Source: Daejeonella sp. H1SJ63
GTDB lineage: Bacteria > Bacteroidota > Bacteroidia > Sphingobacteriales > Sphingobacteriaceae
Assembly: GCF_029360775.1 (NCBI RefSeq)
Contig: NZ_JARKMZ010000035.1
Coordinates: 55,437 to 119,436, forward strand
Direction of reading: 5' to 3'
Length of the DNA: 64,000 nt
How positions within the stretch are numbered: position 1 is the first letter of the stretch; each line of letters opens with the position of its first letter. Both the position numbers and the translations under genes were made by a program. Below are positions 18,536 through 27,714 of this stretch, one piece after another. Below the pieces are notes generated by a model. The model did not search any database and was not told the DNA's origin. It was given only the letters and a program-made list of their open reading frames with translations.

Positions 18536-20059
18536 ATGAAGAAACTTTTATTCCTCGTATTTTTAATGCTGTTTCTTGTGCAAAGCAGCTTCGCACAGAT
18601 CAGATTGTCGGCAATTAAAGTAGATGACTGGGTCAGGAAAAATTTTAGCGGACAAGGTGTTGTAATAGGAAATATTAAGTTTAAAGGCTATCCACTCTCA
18701 ACCCTATCGTATACCGGTAGCGGCAATGTTCTTCAGGTTCAGAAAGGGCTGATTCTTTCTACCGGAAATTCATTTAATGTTGCCGGATACAACAATTCAC
18801 ATAATCAGAGTTCCACTTTTGCCGATGTTATGAAGCCTGAATCGGATGCCGATCTGACGAAAATCATCAGGGATAAGTTATATGATATCTGCTATATAGA
18901 ATTCGACTTCGTGCCGATGGATAATAGTATTCAGTTCAATTATCAGTTTGGCTCTGATGAATATCCTGAATATGTTGATTCTCCCTATAATGATGTCTTT
19001 GCTTTTATCGTTTCGGATGAAAGCACTTCAAAAAACATCGCTCTGATTCCCGGTAGCGAAGTGCCGGTGAGTATTAATACTGTAAACCATAAACTGAACC
19101 AGGATCATTTTAGGGACAATAATATTTACAAACAGGTTGTCATCAAAAGGGATGAGCCTTTGAAATTGAAGAAGTACGGTACATTTACCGGAAAAGTCCT
19201 GAGAGGGATTGCATCAGTATTTACGACAACAGCACCTCTTCCCGGAGATCGTACCGTTATTCAGCCTGATGCGGAGCTGATGAAGAAGCTTGATGCAAAT
19301 TTATACCGTAACCTGAGATATGACGGGATCACAAAGAAACTTACTGCTCAGACTTATGTTACACCATATAAAAAGTATCATCTGAAAATTGTGATTGCCG
19401 ATGTTTCGGATAATATTTATGATTCAGGAGTATTTATAGAAGACAGAAGTCTTACCGCAAAGAAAGATGTTCAGCAGCCCGGATTTACAGATTATCCTGA
19501 TCTGAGCAAGGTGATTGATCCGAATCTGATACTTCAGGGCAAAAAACTGGAAGATATATTGCCTGCAGAGTATCAAAAGCAAATTCCTGAACCGGTGGTT
19601 CAGGCACAGGTAACAGCACCTGTAAATATCCGTGAAACACCTCAGGCAGTCAGGGAGGTTCCCCAGACTCTGAATGTCACTGCTTCCTCTGTATCTGTAG
19701 AATCCCCATCTGTAGCAGCTATTCCTAATCTGGTTATACTCTTCGGTTTCGATAAATCAGAGATTGATGAAAATGAGATGGATAAGTTGAAAGCTGCGAT
19801 GGAGCAGTTTAAAAAGATGAGACAATATTATTCACTTAAGATCTCGGGTCATACCGACAGTAAGGGAGGTCTGCAGTATAATTATGCATTATCCGACCGA
19901 AGAAATAAAGCAGTTATCGATGCAGTAAGTCAAATTCTGGGCGAAAAGATCAGGATTCCTGCGGTAGGTAAATCTTATACACAGCCTGTAGCTGATAATG
20001 GTACGGATGATGGCCGTCAGGCAAACAGGAGAGTTGAGCTGGTCTTTGAGAAAAAGTGA
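18536..20059 (+). CDS. OmpA-family protein with choice-of-anchor L domain
   Basis: 507 residues: signal peptide 1-20 (SSFAQ), then a choice-of-anchor L-type domain (about 30-200) with the characteristic FDFVPMDNSIQFNYQFGSDEYPEY and NDVFAFIVSD segments. A Pro/Val-rich linker (about 365-400) follows, then a C-terminal OmpA peptidoglycan-binding domain (ILFGFDKSEIDENEMDKL, SGHTDSKGG, YALSDRRNKAV). It probably anchors a surface structure to peptidoglycan in the outer membrane/periplasm. It ends exactly one base before the convergent anti-sigma gene. Confidence 0.85.
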   Translation: MKKLLFLVFLMLFLVQSSFAQIRLSAIKVDDWVRKNFSGQGVVIGNIKFKGYPLSTLSYTGSGNVLQVQKGLILSTGNSFNVAGYNNSHNQSSTFADVMKPESDADLTKIIRDKLYDICYIEFDFVPMDNSIQFNYQFGSDEYPEYVDSPYNDVFAFIVSDESTSKNIALIPGSEVPVSINTVNHKLNQDHFRDNNIYKQVVIKRDEPLKLKKYGTFTGKVLRGIASVFTTTAPLPGDRTVIQPDAELMKKLDANLYRNLRYDGITKKLTAQTYVTPYKKYHLKIVIADVSDNIYDSGVFIEDRSLTAKKDVQQPGFTDYPDLSKVIDPNLILQGKKLEDILPAEYQKQIPEPVVQAQVTAPVNIRETPQAVREVPQTLNVTASSVSVESPSVAAIPNLVILFGFDKSEIDENEMDKLKAAMEQFKKMRQYYSLKISGHTDSKGGLQYNYALSDRRNKAVIDAVSQILGEKIRIPAVGKSYTQPVADNGTDDGRQANRRVELVFEKK

Positions 20060-21301
20060 TTATTCAGATTTTCTATTGAAGAATTTCTCTTTTTTCTTCA
20101 TTGAATAATTGAGCTGAAAACCAAGTCCGAAAGATTTCAATTCGGTTTGACCTTGTCCGATTCCTTCCAAAGGTAATTTCGCATAAGGCTGAATTACAAT
20201 ACTATTTTGTTTACCAAGCGGTTTTTCTATTCCGATAGCCAGGTTAACAACACTCATAATATGTTCATTTTGATTTTTAATTGTGTATTGTCTTCCTGAA
20301 GAGGGATAGGCCGGACTTGACTTATAGATGAAATTATATTTTTCAGAAAGCATGATATAAGACGAAAGTCCTGCGCTGGCAATGATGCCTGTTTTCTCAG
20401 TTTTCTTCAATTGCAAGTTCAGATTTAAGGGAATATCAATCACCTTGCAGTCTGCATCAATCTGTTTCGAATAGCTGGCCCAGGTAGCGAACGGCTTTTC
20501 TGTTGTCTTATAGGAATACCTGTCGGAGGTATATTTCTTTTGTGAATAGTAAATACCTGTACCTACAGAAAGCTTTTTCAAAATTGTATAGTTCAGCCCC
20601 ATGCCATAGCTTAGTCCGGCTTTACTGTTCCCAATTCCATTAACAGAATTCATATCACCGGTTAATGCCAGGCTTAAGACTAATTTTCCATCCTTTTTTT
20701 CCGCCGGGCTTTTCTGAGTATGATGCGCATTTTCTGCGGTTGCTTGTTTTTCGGATATTAATAATGTTTCTGTTGTTATTACCGGTGTCTGGCCCGGATT
20801 TAATTCATGGATTGTTCTGGGATCCAGATTGATTGCATAATCAATTAAAGGGAGCTGTTCACGTTTTTTCGGGAATATCATTTCAGAATTTTCATTCTCT
20901 GCATTTTCAGATGGAATAATGCTGCTGCCGGATCCTGTAAAAGCTTTATTTATTTCAGAAGGCTTTACCCGGGCCGAATTATTTGAGACTATTGATTCTG
21001 TATTGGAATTAACAGACCCATTTTTGTTTTCTATTTTAACATGATCAGTTTTTATGCTTTCCTTTTTCTGTACTAATTGTTTTGCGGGCTCTTTTAAAAA
21101 CCAGATTGAAAAGAATACCAACAGGCCTGCAGCAATTCCGGCCGGCCAGTAAAACCAGACGATTGCAGGCCTGCGCCTCTTTCCTGTTTCAAGAAGACGC
21201 TCCATCTTTTCCCAATCAGCCTCAGAAGGAGAAAGGTCGGGGACTGTATTAAGTGCCTGCCTGAAAAAATTGTCTGTCTTGTTTTGGTTCAAATTGTTCA
21301 T
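20060..21301 (-). CDS. Anti-sigma-like membrane protein with C-terminal barrel-like domain
   Basis: 413 residues in three parts. The cytoplasmic N-terminus (1-46) resembles the leading segment of Bacteroidota anti-sigma factors. One transmembrane helix lies at about 47-69. A polar, Ser/Asn-rich linker (70-200) leads into a C-terminal domain (about 205-400) like OMP_b-brl barrels (LSYGMGLNYTILKKLSVGTGIYYSQKKY and similar strands). The start overlaps the sigma gene's 3' end by 53 bases, implying coupled translation and a regulatory pair. Cognate anti-sigma function is inferred from context; no zinc-binding motif is visible. Confidence 0.7.
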   Translation of the reverse strand: MNNLNQNKTDNFFRQALNTVPDLSPSEADWEKMERLLETGKRRRPAIVWFYWPAGIAAGLLVFFSIWFLKEPAKQLVQKKESIKTDHVKIENKNGSVNSNTESIVSNNSARVKPSEINKAFTGSGSSIIPSENAENENSEMIFPKKREQLPLIDYAINLDPRTIHELNPGQTPVITTETLLISEKQATAENAHHTQKSPAEKKDGKLVLSLALTGDMNSVNGIGNSKAGLSYGMGLNYTILKKLSVGTGIYYSQKKYTSDRYSYKTTEKPFATWASYSKQIDADCKVIDIPLNLNLQLKKTEKTGIIASAGLSSYIMLSEKYNFIYKSSPAYPSSGRQYTIKNQNEHIMSVVNLAIGIEKPLGKQNSIVIQPYAKLPLEGIGQGQTELKSFGLGFQLNYSMKKKEKFFNRKSE

Positions 21302-21887
21302 TGATAACGATTACACTATTGTGTTCTGTACTTGTGTTTGATCTCTCATAGCTTGTTTCAAGCAGGGATCTTAATTTTTGTCTGGCTTTAAATAAGTTCG
21401 ATTTGGATGTGCCAACTGATATTCCAAGTTCTTCGGCTATTTCTTCATGCGAATAGCCATCGATGGCAAACAGGTTAAAAACAGTTCGGTAGCCTGGTGG
21501 CAGAGTTTGAATGATTTTAATCAGATCATCGTAATTTAATTTGCTTTGTATATCAGTATCTTCATTTTCAATTTCAATCTCAGTAATATCAGTACTAACC
21601 TTATGTTTCAGCTCTGTACGGAAATGATCGATAGAGGTATTCGTCATAATTCGTGCAAGCCATGGTAAAAATGGCTTGGCAGGATCGTATTGCCCGAGTC
21701 TTGTCAGAACCTTGTAGAAGCCATCATTCAGTATTTCTACAGCTTCATCCCTGTCTTTGGCATACCGTAAACAGATACCCATAGCAAAGCCATAAAAATT
21801 GTAATACAATTTTTTCTGACTACCTGCTTCACCGCGAATACAATCCAGGCGAAGCTGTTCAGGTAACTGCTGAGTTGAATGATTCAA
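21249..21887 (-). CDS. ECF RNA polymerase sigma factor
   Basis: A 212-residue sigma-70 family protein of the extracytoplasmic-function type. Region 2 is about residues 25-95 (YAKDRDEAVEILNDGFYKVLTRL, then PWLARIMTNTSIDHFR). Region 4 is about 125-185 (LPPGYRTVFNLFAIDGYSHEEIAEELGISVGTSKSNLFKARQKL). The only sensible start is TTG at 21887; a stop lies in frame upstream with no ATG between. The C-terminal 30 residues extend past region 4 and overlap the anti-sigma start. It probably drives an envelope-stress or surface-assembly regulon. Confidence 0.88.
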   Translation of the reverse strand: MNHSTQQLPEQLRLDCIRGEAGSQKKLYYNFYGFAMGICLRYAKDRDEAVEILNDGFYKVLTRLGQYDPAKPFLPWLARIMTNTSIDHFRTELKHKVSTDITEIEIENEDTDIQSKLNYDDLIKIIQTLPPGYRTVFNLFAIDGYSHEEIAEELGISVGTSKSNLFKARQKLRSLLETSYERSNTSTEHNSVIVINEQFEPKQDRQFFQAGT

Positions 21888-22147
21888 ACTAATAGCTATT
21901 TAAGATATACACGTTGAGATTTTTCAAATGGTTGCCTCTGATTTTGAAATTATTTTAAGTTACTGAATATCAGTGAAATAATTTCAATATTCTTTCGGTA
22001 ATTATTTTATCTGATTCTTTTCTGATTTTAAGATATATGGCTGAATTACCTGTTGAACTGCGTTTAATTAAGATCTGTGTAAAACTTCCTCACCACAATT
22101 TCATGCGATAACTTATATTTACGAATCGATAGAATTTCAGAAAAAGG

Positions 22148-25021
22148 ATGAGTGAAGAAATAGAAAACACAGAGAACGAAGATATTAAGGAAGAAGCTTT
22201 ACATAATGTAACCTCACTTTCCGGTTTATACGAGAACTGGTTTTTGGATTACGCATCTTATGTTATTCTTGATCGTGCAGTACCACATATTCACGATGGA
22301 TTAAAACCGGTTCAGCGACGCATTTTGCACTCTCTGAAGGAAATGGACGATGGCCGTTTTAATAAGGCGGCAAATGTTATCGGGAATACCATGAAGTATC
22401 ACCCTCATGGTGATGCATCTATCGGCGATGCCATGGTGCAGATTGGTCAGAAGAATTTGCTGATCGATACACAGGGAAACTGGGGTGATCCGATTACCGG
22501 AGACTCTGCGGCTGCACCCAGATATATTGAAGCAAGACTTTCCAAATTCGCTAATGAAGTTGTTTTCAATCCGGATACAACCGAGTGGCAGAGCAGCTAT
22601 GACGGCAGAAATAAAGAGCCTGTTACTCTGCCTGTAAAATTTCCGTTATTACTTGCTCAGGGTGCTGATGGTATTGCTGTTGGTTTGGCTACCAAGATTA
22701 TGCCTCATAATTTCGTGGAGCTTATTGATGCCTCAATAGAGGTATTAAGGGGGAATCGCCCCGATCTTCTTCCCGATTTCCAGATGGGAGGTATGGCCGA
22801 CTTCAGTAATTACAATGAAGGCATGCGCGGCGGAAAGATCAGAGTCAGGGCCAAGATTGTAGAACGTGATAAGAAGACCCTTGCAATTACTGAAATTCCT
22901 TATACAACAACTACCGGCGGACTGATAGATAGTGTGATATCAGCCAATGATAAGGGTAAGATCAAAATCAAGAAGATCGAAGATAATACAGCTAAAAATG
23001 TAGAGATCATCATTCATCTTGCGCCGGGAATATCTCCTGATGTTACCATTGATGCATTGTATGCATTCACTGATTGTGAGGTTTCCATATCTCCGAATAC
23101 CTGTATAATTAAAGGAGATAAGCCTTATTTTATGAGTGTGAACGATATTTTGATCGAAAGCACACATCATACCAAAGGTTTATTAAAGCAGGAGCTTGAA
23201 ATTAAGCTTGCCGAGCTGAAAGAGAAGATCTTCTTCAGTTCCCTGCTTAAAATATTTATTCAGGAGGGCATGTATAAGCATCCTGATTATGAGAGCTCTG
23301 GTAATTTTGAAACAGTTATTGAGGTATTGAATAAATTGTTCGAGCCGTTCTTCCCTCAGTTTTACCGTGAAATTCTTCCCGAGGATTATAAAAAATTGAT
23401 TGATAAGCCAATGAGCAGCATTACCCGTTTCGATTTGAAAAAATCAGACGAGCAGCTGAAAACATTGGAAAGCGATATCAGGGAGGTAAATAAACATCTT
23501 AAACATCTTACTGATTATGCCATTGCCTGGTTTGAAAAGTTGAAAAGCAAGTACGGTCAGGGAAGAGAGCGTAAGACAGAGATCAGAGCATTTGACAGAG
23601 TAGAAGCCTCAAAAGTAGCTCTGGCGAATGTAAAACTATATATGAACCGTGAAGATGGCTTTATCGGAACAGGTTTACGTAAAGATGAATTTGTTTGCGA
23701 CTGCTCAGACCTAGATGAGGTTATTGTTTTCAGGGAAGATGGTAAGTTCAATGTGTCGAAAGTTGCCGAGAAAACTTTCGTAGGGAAAGGGATTCTGCAT
23801 GCTCAGATATTTAAAAAGAATGATGAGCGCACAGTTTACAATATGATTTATCGTGACGGAGAGAGCGGAACTTCATACATTAAACGATTCTCTGTACTTG
23901 GAGTAACCAGAGATAAAGAATATGATCTTACCAAAGGAAGTAAAGGCTCAAAAGTTTTATACTTTACAGCAAACCCGAATGGTGAAGCTGAAATTGTTAA
24001 TGTTCAGTTAAAACCGCATTCCAAACTGAAAAAATTACAGTTCGACCTTGATTTTGCCGATCTGGTGATTAAAGGCCGAAGCTCTATGGGTAATATTGTA
24101 ACCAAATACCCGGTTAAGAAAGTTTTGCTGAAGAGTAAAGGTGTTTCAACGCTTTCCGGGCGTAAAATATGGTTTGATGATATTCTGAAGCGTTTGAATG
24201 TAGATGGCAGAGGTAAGTATCTGGGTGAGTTTGATGGCGACGACAGAATACTTATTGTTAATCCTCAGGGTATTTATGAACTCAGCAGCTTTGATCTGAC
24301 CAACCATTTTGATGATAAACTTCTGCTCATAGAGAAGTATAATCCTGAAAAAGTATTTACCGTGGTTTACATAGAAGGTAAATCAGGTTCACATTATCTT
24401 AAACGTTTCCTGTTTGAGAATGTATCTATTGGTAAAAAAAACAGTGTTATCAGTGAGGAATCAGGTTCTAAACTGATTCTGCTTTCCGGTCATTCAAAGC
24501 CAAAGGTCAAACTGCAGGTTTTGAAAGGTAAGACTAAAACTGAAGAGGAAACAGAGATTGATCTGAGTGAAGCTATTGAAGTGAAAGGGATGAAGGCGAT
24601 GGGCAACAGGTTGAGTCCGCATGAAGTAAAAGGACTTGAACTGATTCATTCAGCAATAGAAGAAGAGGATGATGAGATTTTTGCCGGGGATACTGAAATT
24701 GAGGAAACGAATGAAAATATCCGGGAACTTCATAAAGTTACACCACTTTCCGGCTTAGCTTCTGAAGCTGATGAAGAAAAAGCAGAAGTGCAGGAAACTG
24801 AAAATGCAGATATTGAATCTGATGAAGAACCTGAAGCTATTGATACTTCTGAACCTGATTCAGAAGATGCTGAGGAGGAATCATCTCCTGAAATTATTCC
24901 GGAGGTTCAGCTTGAGAGTTCCAAAGAGCCGGAAACAGGACCGGCAAAAAAAATAGATTTTGAGATCACCAATCCGGATGATCTGGATATTGATGATAAA
25001 GGGCAACTTGGTTTGTTCTGA
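22148..25021 (+). CDS. parC: DNA topoisomerase IV subunit A (GyrA-like)
   Basis: DNA-cleaving subunit of topoisomerase IV, 957 residues. The N-terminal winged-helix/tower part has DYASYVILDRAVPHIHDGLKPVQRR and KYHPHGDAS; the catalytic tyrosine is Tyr126 in AAPRYIEARL. C-terminal beta-pinwheel blades span about 500-830. From about 840 to 957 the protein is a Glu/Asp/Ser-rich tail ending IDDKGQLGLF, longer and more acidic than in most ParC proteins. It pairs with parE at 16085. A terminator follows at 25027-25058. Confidence 0.93.
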   Translation: MSEEIENTENEDIKEEALHNVTSLSGLYENWFLDYASYVILDRAVPHIHDGLKPVQRRILHSLKEMDDGRFNKAANVIGNTMKYHPHGDASIGDAMVQIGQKNLLIDTQGNWGDPITGDSAAAPRYIEARLSKFANEVVFNPDTTEWQSSYDGRNKEPVTLPVKFPLLLAQGADGIAVGLATKIMPHNFVELIDASIEVLRGNRPDLLPDFQMGGMADFSNYNEGMRGGKIRVRAKIVERDKKTLAITEIPYTTTTGGLIDSVISANDKGKIKIKKIEDNTAKNVEIIIHLAPGISPDVTIDALYAFTDCEVSISPNTCIIKGDKPYFMSVNDILIESTHHTKGLLKQELEIKLAELKEKIFFSSLLKIFIQEGMYKHPDYESSGNFETVIEVLNKLFEPFFPQFYREILPEDYKKLIDKPMSSITRFDLKKSDEQLKTLESDIREVNKHLKHLTDYAIAWFEKLKSKYGQGRERKTEIRAFDRVEASKVALANVKLYMNREDGFIGTGLRKDEFVCDCSDLDEVIVFREDGKFNVSKVAEKTFVGKGILHAQIFKKNDERTVYNMIYRDGESGTSYIKRFSVLGVTRDKEYDLTKGSKGSKVLYFTANPNGEAEIVNVQLKPHSKLKKLQFDLDFADLVIKGRSSMGNIVTKYPVKKVLLKSKGVSTLSGRKIWFDDILKRLNVDGRGKYLGEFDGDDRILIVNPQGIYELSSFDLTNHFDDKLLLIEKYNPEKVFTVVYIEGKSGSHYLKRFLFENVSIGKKNSVISEESGSKLILLSGHSKPKVKLQVLKGKTKTEEETEIDLSEAIEVKGMKAMGNRLSPHEVKGLELIHSAIEEEDDEIFAGDTEIEETNENIRELHKVTPLSGLASEADEEKAEVQETENADIESDEEPEAIDTSEPDSEDAEEESSPEIIPEVQLESSKEPETGPAKKIDFEITNPDDLDIDDKGQLGLF

Positions 25022-25026
25022 TCTGA

Positions 25027-25058
25027 AAACCTCCCTCCTAAAAGCAGGGAGGTTTTTT
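25027..25058 (+). terminator. Intrinsic terminator after parC
   Basis: The stem aaacctccct (25027-25036) / agggaggttt (25046-25055) is followed by a T run. Confidence 0.9.
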
Positions 25059-25165
25059 ATTCGCTTCTGAATCCCCGTTCACTTAATTCGTCATGTTTTC
25101 CCCCGGATCAGTTGATCTATCCGCTTGTTCCTTAGATACTTTCGCTTGTTACATGTGATTTGAAA

Positions 25166-25225
25166 CACAATTGTGACAATTGTGATATTTGTTACCATCT
25201 TCAGATTTTCGCCCCGGTACCTTTG
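25166..25225 (+). promoter_or_regulatory. Promoter/operator region of the RND efflux operon
   Basis: A -7-like box taccttTG (25218-25225) lies 23 bases before the first gene. Upstream, the palindrome cacaattgtg (25166-25175) overlaps a tandem 9-bp repeat (acaattgtg at 25167 and 25176). Its position just upstream of the expected -33 site suits a regulator controlling the pump. Confidence 0.45.
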
Positions 25226-25248
25226 TATAAAGTTTTAAACAATTTTAT

Positions 25249-26562
25249 ATGAAGAGATTAGCGATTGTCATGTTTGCCGGGATTATTTCCCTTCCGGCAG
25301 TAGTCCTGAGTCAGGATACAATTACTCTTTCCAGAAATGAAATCTGGTCGAAGGTGTCTGAAAAGAACCTTCAGTTAAAGATTCAGGATCAGGAGTTTAA
25401 ATCAGCTCAGGCAGATTTTAAGCAGTCAAATGCTTTGTTTTTGCCGGATGTTTCTGTATCACATACAGGAATTTCAACGACCAACCCATTGATGGCATTC
25501 GGATCAAAATTGAATCAGGAGATTTTAACACCTTCCGATTTTAATCCGGCATTGTTGAATAACCCTGAAGTGACAACCAATTTTGCCACCAAAGTACAGG
25601 TATTACAACCATTGGTAAATCTTGATGGTGTTTTTGGAAGGCAGGCTGCCAAATCTAAAATGGAAGCGATGCAGTTACAGTCGGAAAGGACAAAAGAGTA
25701 TCTGGAACTTGAGACCGGGAAAGCTTTTATGCAGCTTCAATTGGCTTATAAAGCAGTAAATGTATTAGAAAAGGCTGAGCTTACAGCAGATGCTAATCTT
25801 AAACTCATAGATAATTATTTTAAACAGGGATTGCTTCAGAAAACAGATGTGCTTTCGGTACAGGTCCGTGTCAATGAGATTAAGAATCAGGTTCAGTTAG
25901 CAAAGAGTAATGTTCGTAATGCTTCTGATTATTTAGCATTTCTGATGCAGGAAGATATGAACGGTAAAATTTACCGCCCTGTAGAAGATCTTGAAAACAG
26001 CATTTCAATTGCAGAACCCAATACAGGTTTAACCGATGGGCGTAAGGATATACAGGCAATGATGAAATCTGCTGATGCTTATGAAGCTGTTCTGAAATCG
26101 GCAAAAATGAATTTTCTGCCAAGGTTAAATGCCTTTGGAACTTATGAACTATATGATAATAAACTGTTCGGAGCCGAAGCTAAAGGTTATCTGGTAGGAG
26201 TTCAGCTTTCATGGAATGTTTTTGACGGATATAAGTCTATCGGTAAAAGACAGAAAGCTTTGGCTGATTATACTAGGGCAGAAGCAGCTTCGAGTCAATA
26301 CAAGGCGCAAAGTCAGATGGAACTTAATAAAACCAACCGTCAGCTGAATGATGCAGGTCATAAAGTAAGCCTGGCTAAACTGGCCCTTGAACAATCTCAG
26401 GAAGCTTATCGCATACGTAATAACCGATTTAAACAGGGACTTGAAAAGACCAGTGATCTGCTTGGGTCAGAGACCCAGATGTTTCAAAAAGAACTTGAAT
26501 ATCTGCAGGCAGTATTCGAGTACAATTTTACTCAACAATATTTAACCTTTTTAACTAAGTAA
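25249..26562 (+). CDS. TolC-family outer membrane efflux protein
   Basis: Outer membrane channel of a tripartite efflux pump, 437 residues, with signal peptide 1-21 (VVLSQ). Two OEP repeats, each a long helical segment plus strands, cover about 30-235 and 240-437. The YLVGVQLSWNVFDGYKSIGKRQ turn is typical of TolC proteins. It is the first gene of the operon; the MFP gene starts 4 bases after its stop, and the RND gene follows. Gene order OMF-MFP-RND is common in Bacteroidota. Confidence 0.93.
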   Translation: MKRLAIVMFAGIISLPAVVLSQDTITLSRNEIWSKVSEKNLQLKIQDQEFKSAQADFKQSNALFLPDVSVSHTGISTTNPLMAFGSKLNQEILTPSDFNPALLNNPEVTTNFATKVQVLQPLVNLDGVFGRQAAKSKMEAMQLQSERTKEYLELETGKAFMQLQLAYKAVNVLEKAELTADANLKLIDNYFKQGLLQKTDVLSVQVRVNEIKNQVQLAKSNVRNASDYLAFLMQEDMNGKIYRPVEDLENSISIAEPNTGLTDGRKDIQAMMKSADAYEAVLKSAKMNFLPRLNAFGTYELYDNKLFGAEAKGYLVGVQLSWNVFDGYKSIGKRQKALADYTRAEAASSQYKAQSQMELNKTNRQLNDAGHKVSLAKLALEQSQEAYRIRNNRFKQGLEKTSDLLGSETQMFQKELEYLQAVFEYNFTQQYLTFLTK

Positions 26563-26566
26563 TAAG

Positions 26567-27658
26567 ATGAAAAAGATATTAATACCAATATTAATTCTGG
26601 GCGCCCTCTCATTTTTGGCTTCCTGTGGTGAAAGTAAGAAAGAAACAATTAAGGATGAACCGGCGGTAGCTGTAAAGCTTGGAGGTTCTTCTTCAGTACA
26701 AAGTGCTGATTTTATTAGTGCAAGCGGTAAGATTGAAGCAGAGAACAGCGCCAATATCAGCACCAGAATGATGGGATATATTACCAGAATTCATGTAAAG
26801 GTTGGTCAGCAGGTTAAGCAGGGGCAGTTGCTTTTAAGTGTCAACAGCTCTGACCTGACAGCAAAAAAAGCACAGGTAGATGCAGGTATTCTGCAGGCTA
26901 CAACTGCCTATAACAGTGCCAGAAAGGATTATGACAGATTTGTGAATCTGTTTAAAGAGCAGAGTGCTTCACAAAAAGAGCTGGATGACATTACTGCCCG
27001 GTATGAGATGACAAAGGCAGCGCTGGAAGGTGCAAAACAAATGAAGAAGGAGGTAATGGCGCAGTTTTCCTATTCAAATATTACGGCTCCATTCTCTGGT
27101 GTGATCACCAATACTTTTGCCAAGGAAGGTGATATGGCTAATCCCGGAATGCCATTGTTAGGTATGGAGGGCTCATCCCGCTTACAGGTAAGTGCTATGG
27201 TTTCAGAAAATCAGATCTCAGGTATTAGCAAAGGAATGCCGGCCAGGGTCCTGATTAAATCGTTAAACAGGGAAGTTGACGGAAAGGTTTCGGAGGTAAG
27301 TATATCAGCGAAAAATACAGGAGGCCAGTATCTGGTTAAGATTGATCTTGATAAAATTGATAAGTCTATTCTCTCTGGGATGTTTGTTAATGTTCAGTTT
27401 CCTGTAAAAAGGGAAGCTGCGGCAACAGAATCTTCTGATAAAGTATTGATTCCGGTTACTGCACTGGTAAAGCAGGGTCAGCTTAAAGGAGTTTATACTA
27501 TAGGAAATGCAAATACTGCGATTCTCAGATGGGTTAAAACAGGTAAAATGTTTGGTGATCAGGTTGAAGTTTTATCCGGATTATCTTCTTCTGAACAATA
27601 TGTGGTTTCTGCCGAAGGCAAGTTGTATAACGGAGCCAGGGTTAGCATCCAACAGTAA
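26567..27658 (+). CDS. Efflux RND periplasmic adaptor (membrane fusion) lipoprotein
   Basis: Periplasmic adaptor linking the pump to the outer membrane channel, 363 residues. The lipobox LASC near residue 20 anchors it in the inner membrane. The biotinyl-lipoyl-like half-motif is ARMMGYITRIHVKVGQQVKQGQ-like (about 65-90). A helical hairpin follows (about 95-160), then the second half-motif ITAPFSGVITNTFAKEGDMA and a beta-barrel. There are no His/Met-rich metal-binding stretches, so metal specificity is not indicated. Confidence 0.92.
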   Translation: MKKILIPILILGALSFLASCGESKKETIKDEPAVAVKLGGSSSVQSADFISASGKIEAENSANISTRMMGYITRIHVKVGQQVKQGQLLLSVNSSDLTAKKAQVDAGILQATTAYNSARKDYDRFVNLFKEQSASQKELDDITARYEMTKAALEGAKQMKKEVMAQFSYSNITAPFSGVITNTFAKEGDMANPGMPLLGMEGSSRLQVSAMVSENQISGISKGMPARVLIKSLNREVDGKVSEVSISAKNTGGQYLVKIDLDKIDKSILSGMFVNVQFPVKREAAATESSDKVLIPVTALVKQGQLKGVYTIGNANTAILRWVKTGKMFGDQVEVLSGLSSSEQYVVSAEGKLYNGARVSIQQ

Positions 27659-27714
27659 AATATAGTTTTCACTCATTTTTTATCCATTCAGGTAGAGAAT
27701 AAAACTAAAATATC

